33,104 bases of DNA from assembly GCF_000154905.1 (NCBI RefSeq), contig NZ_GG770539.1:830597-863700 (forward strand), read 5' to 3'. The notes under the pieces are model-generated. The model made no database searches, had not been told where the DNA came from, and saw nothing but the letters and a program-made list of their open reading frames with translations. Positions 32,446 to 33,104 of the stretch are shown here, piece after piece (position 1 is the first letter of the stretch; each line of letters starts with the position of its first letter). The position numbers and the translations under genes were made by a program. This DNA comes from Streptomyces sp. SPB074. Its GTDB lineage: Bacteria > Actinomycetota > Actinomycetes > Streptomycetales > Streptomycetaceae.

Positions 32446-33104
32446 CTACGCGGTCACCGCCCCCGGCGCAGGCCGCGGGACGGGCGCGGCGCCCTCCTCG
32501 CGCGGGACGAGGACGGTGAGCGCGCCGGGGAGCACGGAGAGCATCAGGCGGGTGCCGTGCGCGGCGCTCTCGCCGTCGTACTCGCGCGGCTGCGGGGTGG
32601 CGAAGGTGAGTTCGGCGTGCCGGAAGCGGAAGTACTCGACGGGGTGCGGTTCCCGCCCGGTGGCGGTGGTGTCCTGGTGGCGCAGCAGGGTGCGCAGGGT
32701 GCGCAGCCAGCCGCCCGCGCCGCGCGGGTCGAGGACCAGCAGGTCCAGGTACCCGTCGTCGGGGGCGGCGTCCGGGACGATCCGGACGCCGCCCTGGAGG
32801 GTGCCGACGTTGGCGGCGAGGATCATGCGGGCCTCGCGGCGCAGGGCCGGGCCGCCGTCCAGGCGCAGCGTCACCCCGGTACGGCCCTTGCCGATCTCCT
32901 CCATCCCGGCGAGTACGTAGGCGGGCCAGCCGAGGGCGGACTTGGCCCGGTCCCCGGTGCGTTCCATGACGGCCGCGTCGAGGCCTGCCCCCGCCATGAC
33001 GGCGAAGGCGGTCGCGGGGAGCCCGTCGCCCTCGACACGGCCGAGGTCGACGCCCCGGGCGCGTCCGGTCAGGGCGCGCTCCAGGGCCTTGGCCGGGTCG
33101 AGGG
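32446..33104 (-). CDS. Diacylglycerol kinase-like lipid kinase, 3' part (runs off the window)
   Basis: The C-terminal ~218 residues are inside the window; the 5' end lies beyond 33104, so the ATP-binding GDGT motif is not visible. What is seen (LDPAKALERALTGRARGVDLGRVEGDG, then FAVMAGAGLDAAVMERT, LAANVGTLQGGVRIVPDAAPDDGYLDLLVLDPRG) is the second half of the DAGK_cat/YegS/LCB5 fold. PDAAPDDGYLD is the conserved C-terminal motif. The stop codon touches the ATG of the BrkB-type gene, so the three genes form one operon. Confidence 0.88.
   Translation of the reverse strand, partial: LDPAKALERALTGRARGVDLGRVEGDGLPATAFAVMAGAGLDAAVMERTGDRAKSALGWPAYVLAGMEEIGKGRTGVTLRLDGGPALRREARMILAANVGTLQGGVRIVPDAAPDDGYLDLLVLDPRGAGGWLRTLRTLLRHQDTTATGREPHPVEYFRFRHAELTFATPQPREYDGESAAHGTRLMLSVLPGALTVLVPREEGAAPVPRPAPGAVTA

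Overview
The window is about 33.1 kb of very GC-rich DNA with strong third-position G/C bias, frequent GTG starts and long shadow reading frames on the opposite strand. Gene content (gluABCD glutamate-type ABC transporter, fused PcaD/PcaC protein, bioY/bioM/bioN, YdcF, BrkB/YihY, many secreted hydrolases) points to a Streptomyces or close relative. The species cannot be named from the sequence alone.

Layout. 0-4.2 kb: two secreted carbohydrate/peptide hydrolases transcribed divergently (a GH87-like beta-helix protein and an S15-type alpha/beta hydrolase). 4.25-7.8 kb: a complete gluA-gluB-gluC-gluD uptake operon on the minus strand; its lipoprotein has an unusual ~100-residue His/Pro-rich extension before the signal peptide. 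7.8-8.56 kb: no convincing gene, but a 24-copy heptanucleotide tandem repeat. 8.56-14.9 kb: a pure insertion-sequence block. Four IS5-family (DDE_Tnp_4 type) elements lie end to end, each separated by exactly one shared TTA; one of them is split by an IS3-family element (3-bp CAT duplication). A second kind of IS5 element, with a -1 frameshift transposase, follows directly. 15.2-18.0 kb: minus-strand housekeeping genes (exonuclease III, an MBL-fold hydrolase and a PcaL-type fusion whose hydrolase domain lacks the nucleophile serine). 18.1-20.8 kb: a scar with a broken tyrosine integrase, an IS630-family element and the 3' two-thirds of a chloroperoxidase-like hydrolase. 20.9-22.1 kb: an intact FAD monooxygenase.

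22.1-27.4 kb: a four-copy 8-bp repeat interrupted by a 137-bp MITE-like element, then a biotin ECF-transporter locus in the order bioY, acyl-CoA/AMP ligase, thiolase, bioM, bioN, CHY zinc finger. The first four genes each carry at least one single-base frameshift, whereas bioN and the zinc-finger gene are open. This is either a recently decaying biotin/precursor-salvage locus or a stretch of assembly indel errors. 27.5-33.1 kb: a YdcF membrane protein, a catalase whose only well-placed start codon is ACG, a small charged protein, a PAP2 phosphatase frameshifted in its SGH motif, a BrkB/YihY membrane protein and the 3' part of a diacylglycerol-kinase-like lipid kinase.

The most distinctive features are the TTA-linked IS array with its palindromic junctions, the heptamer array, the MITE-in-repeat structure, the frameshift-ridden bio locus and two catalytic or start-codon anomalies (PcaL Ser to Ala, catalase ACG). 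I did not find a convincing new defence or biosynthetic system.
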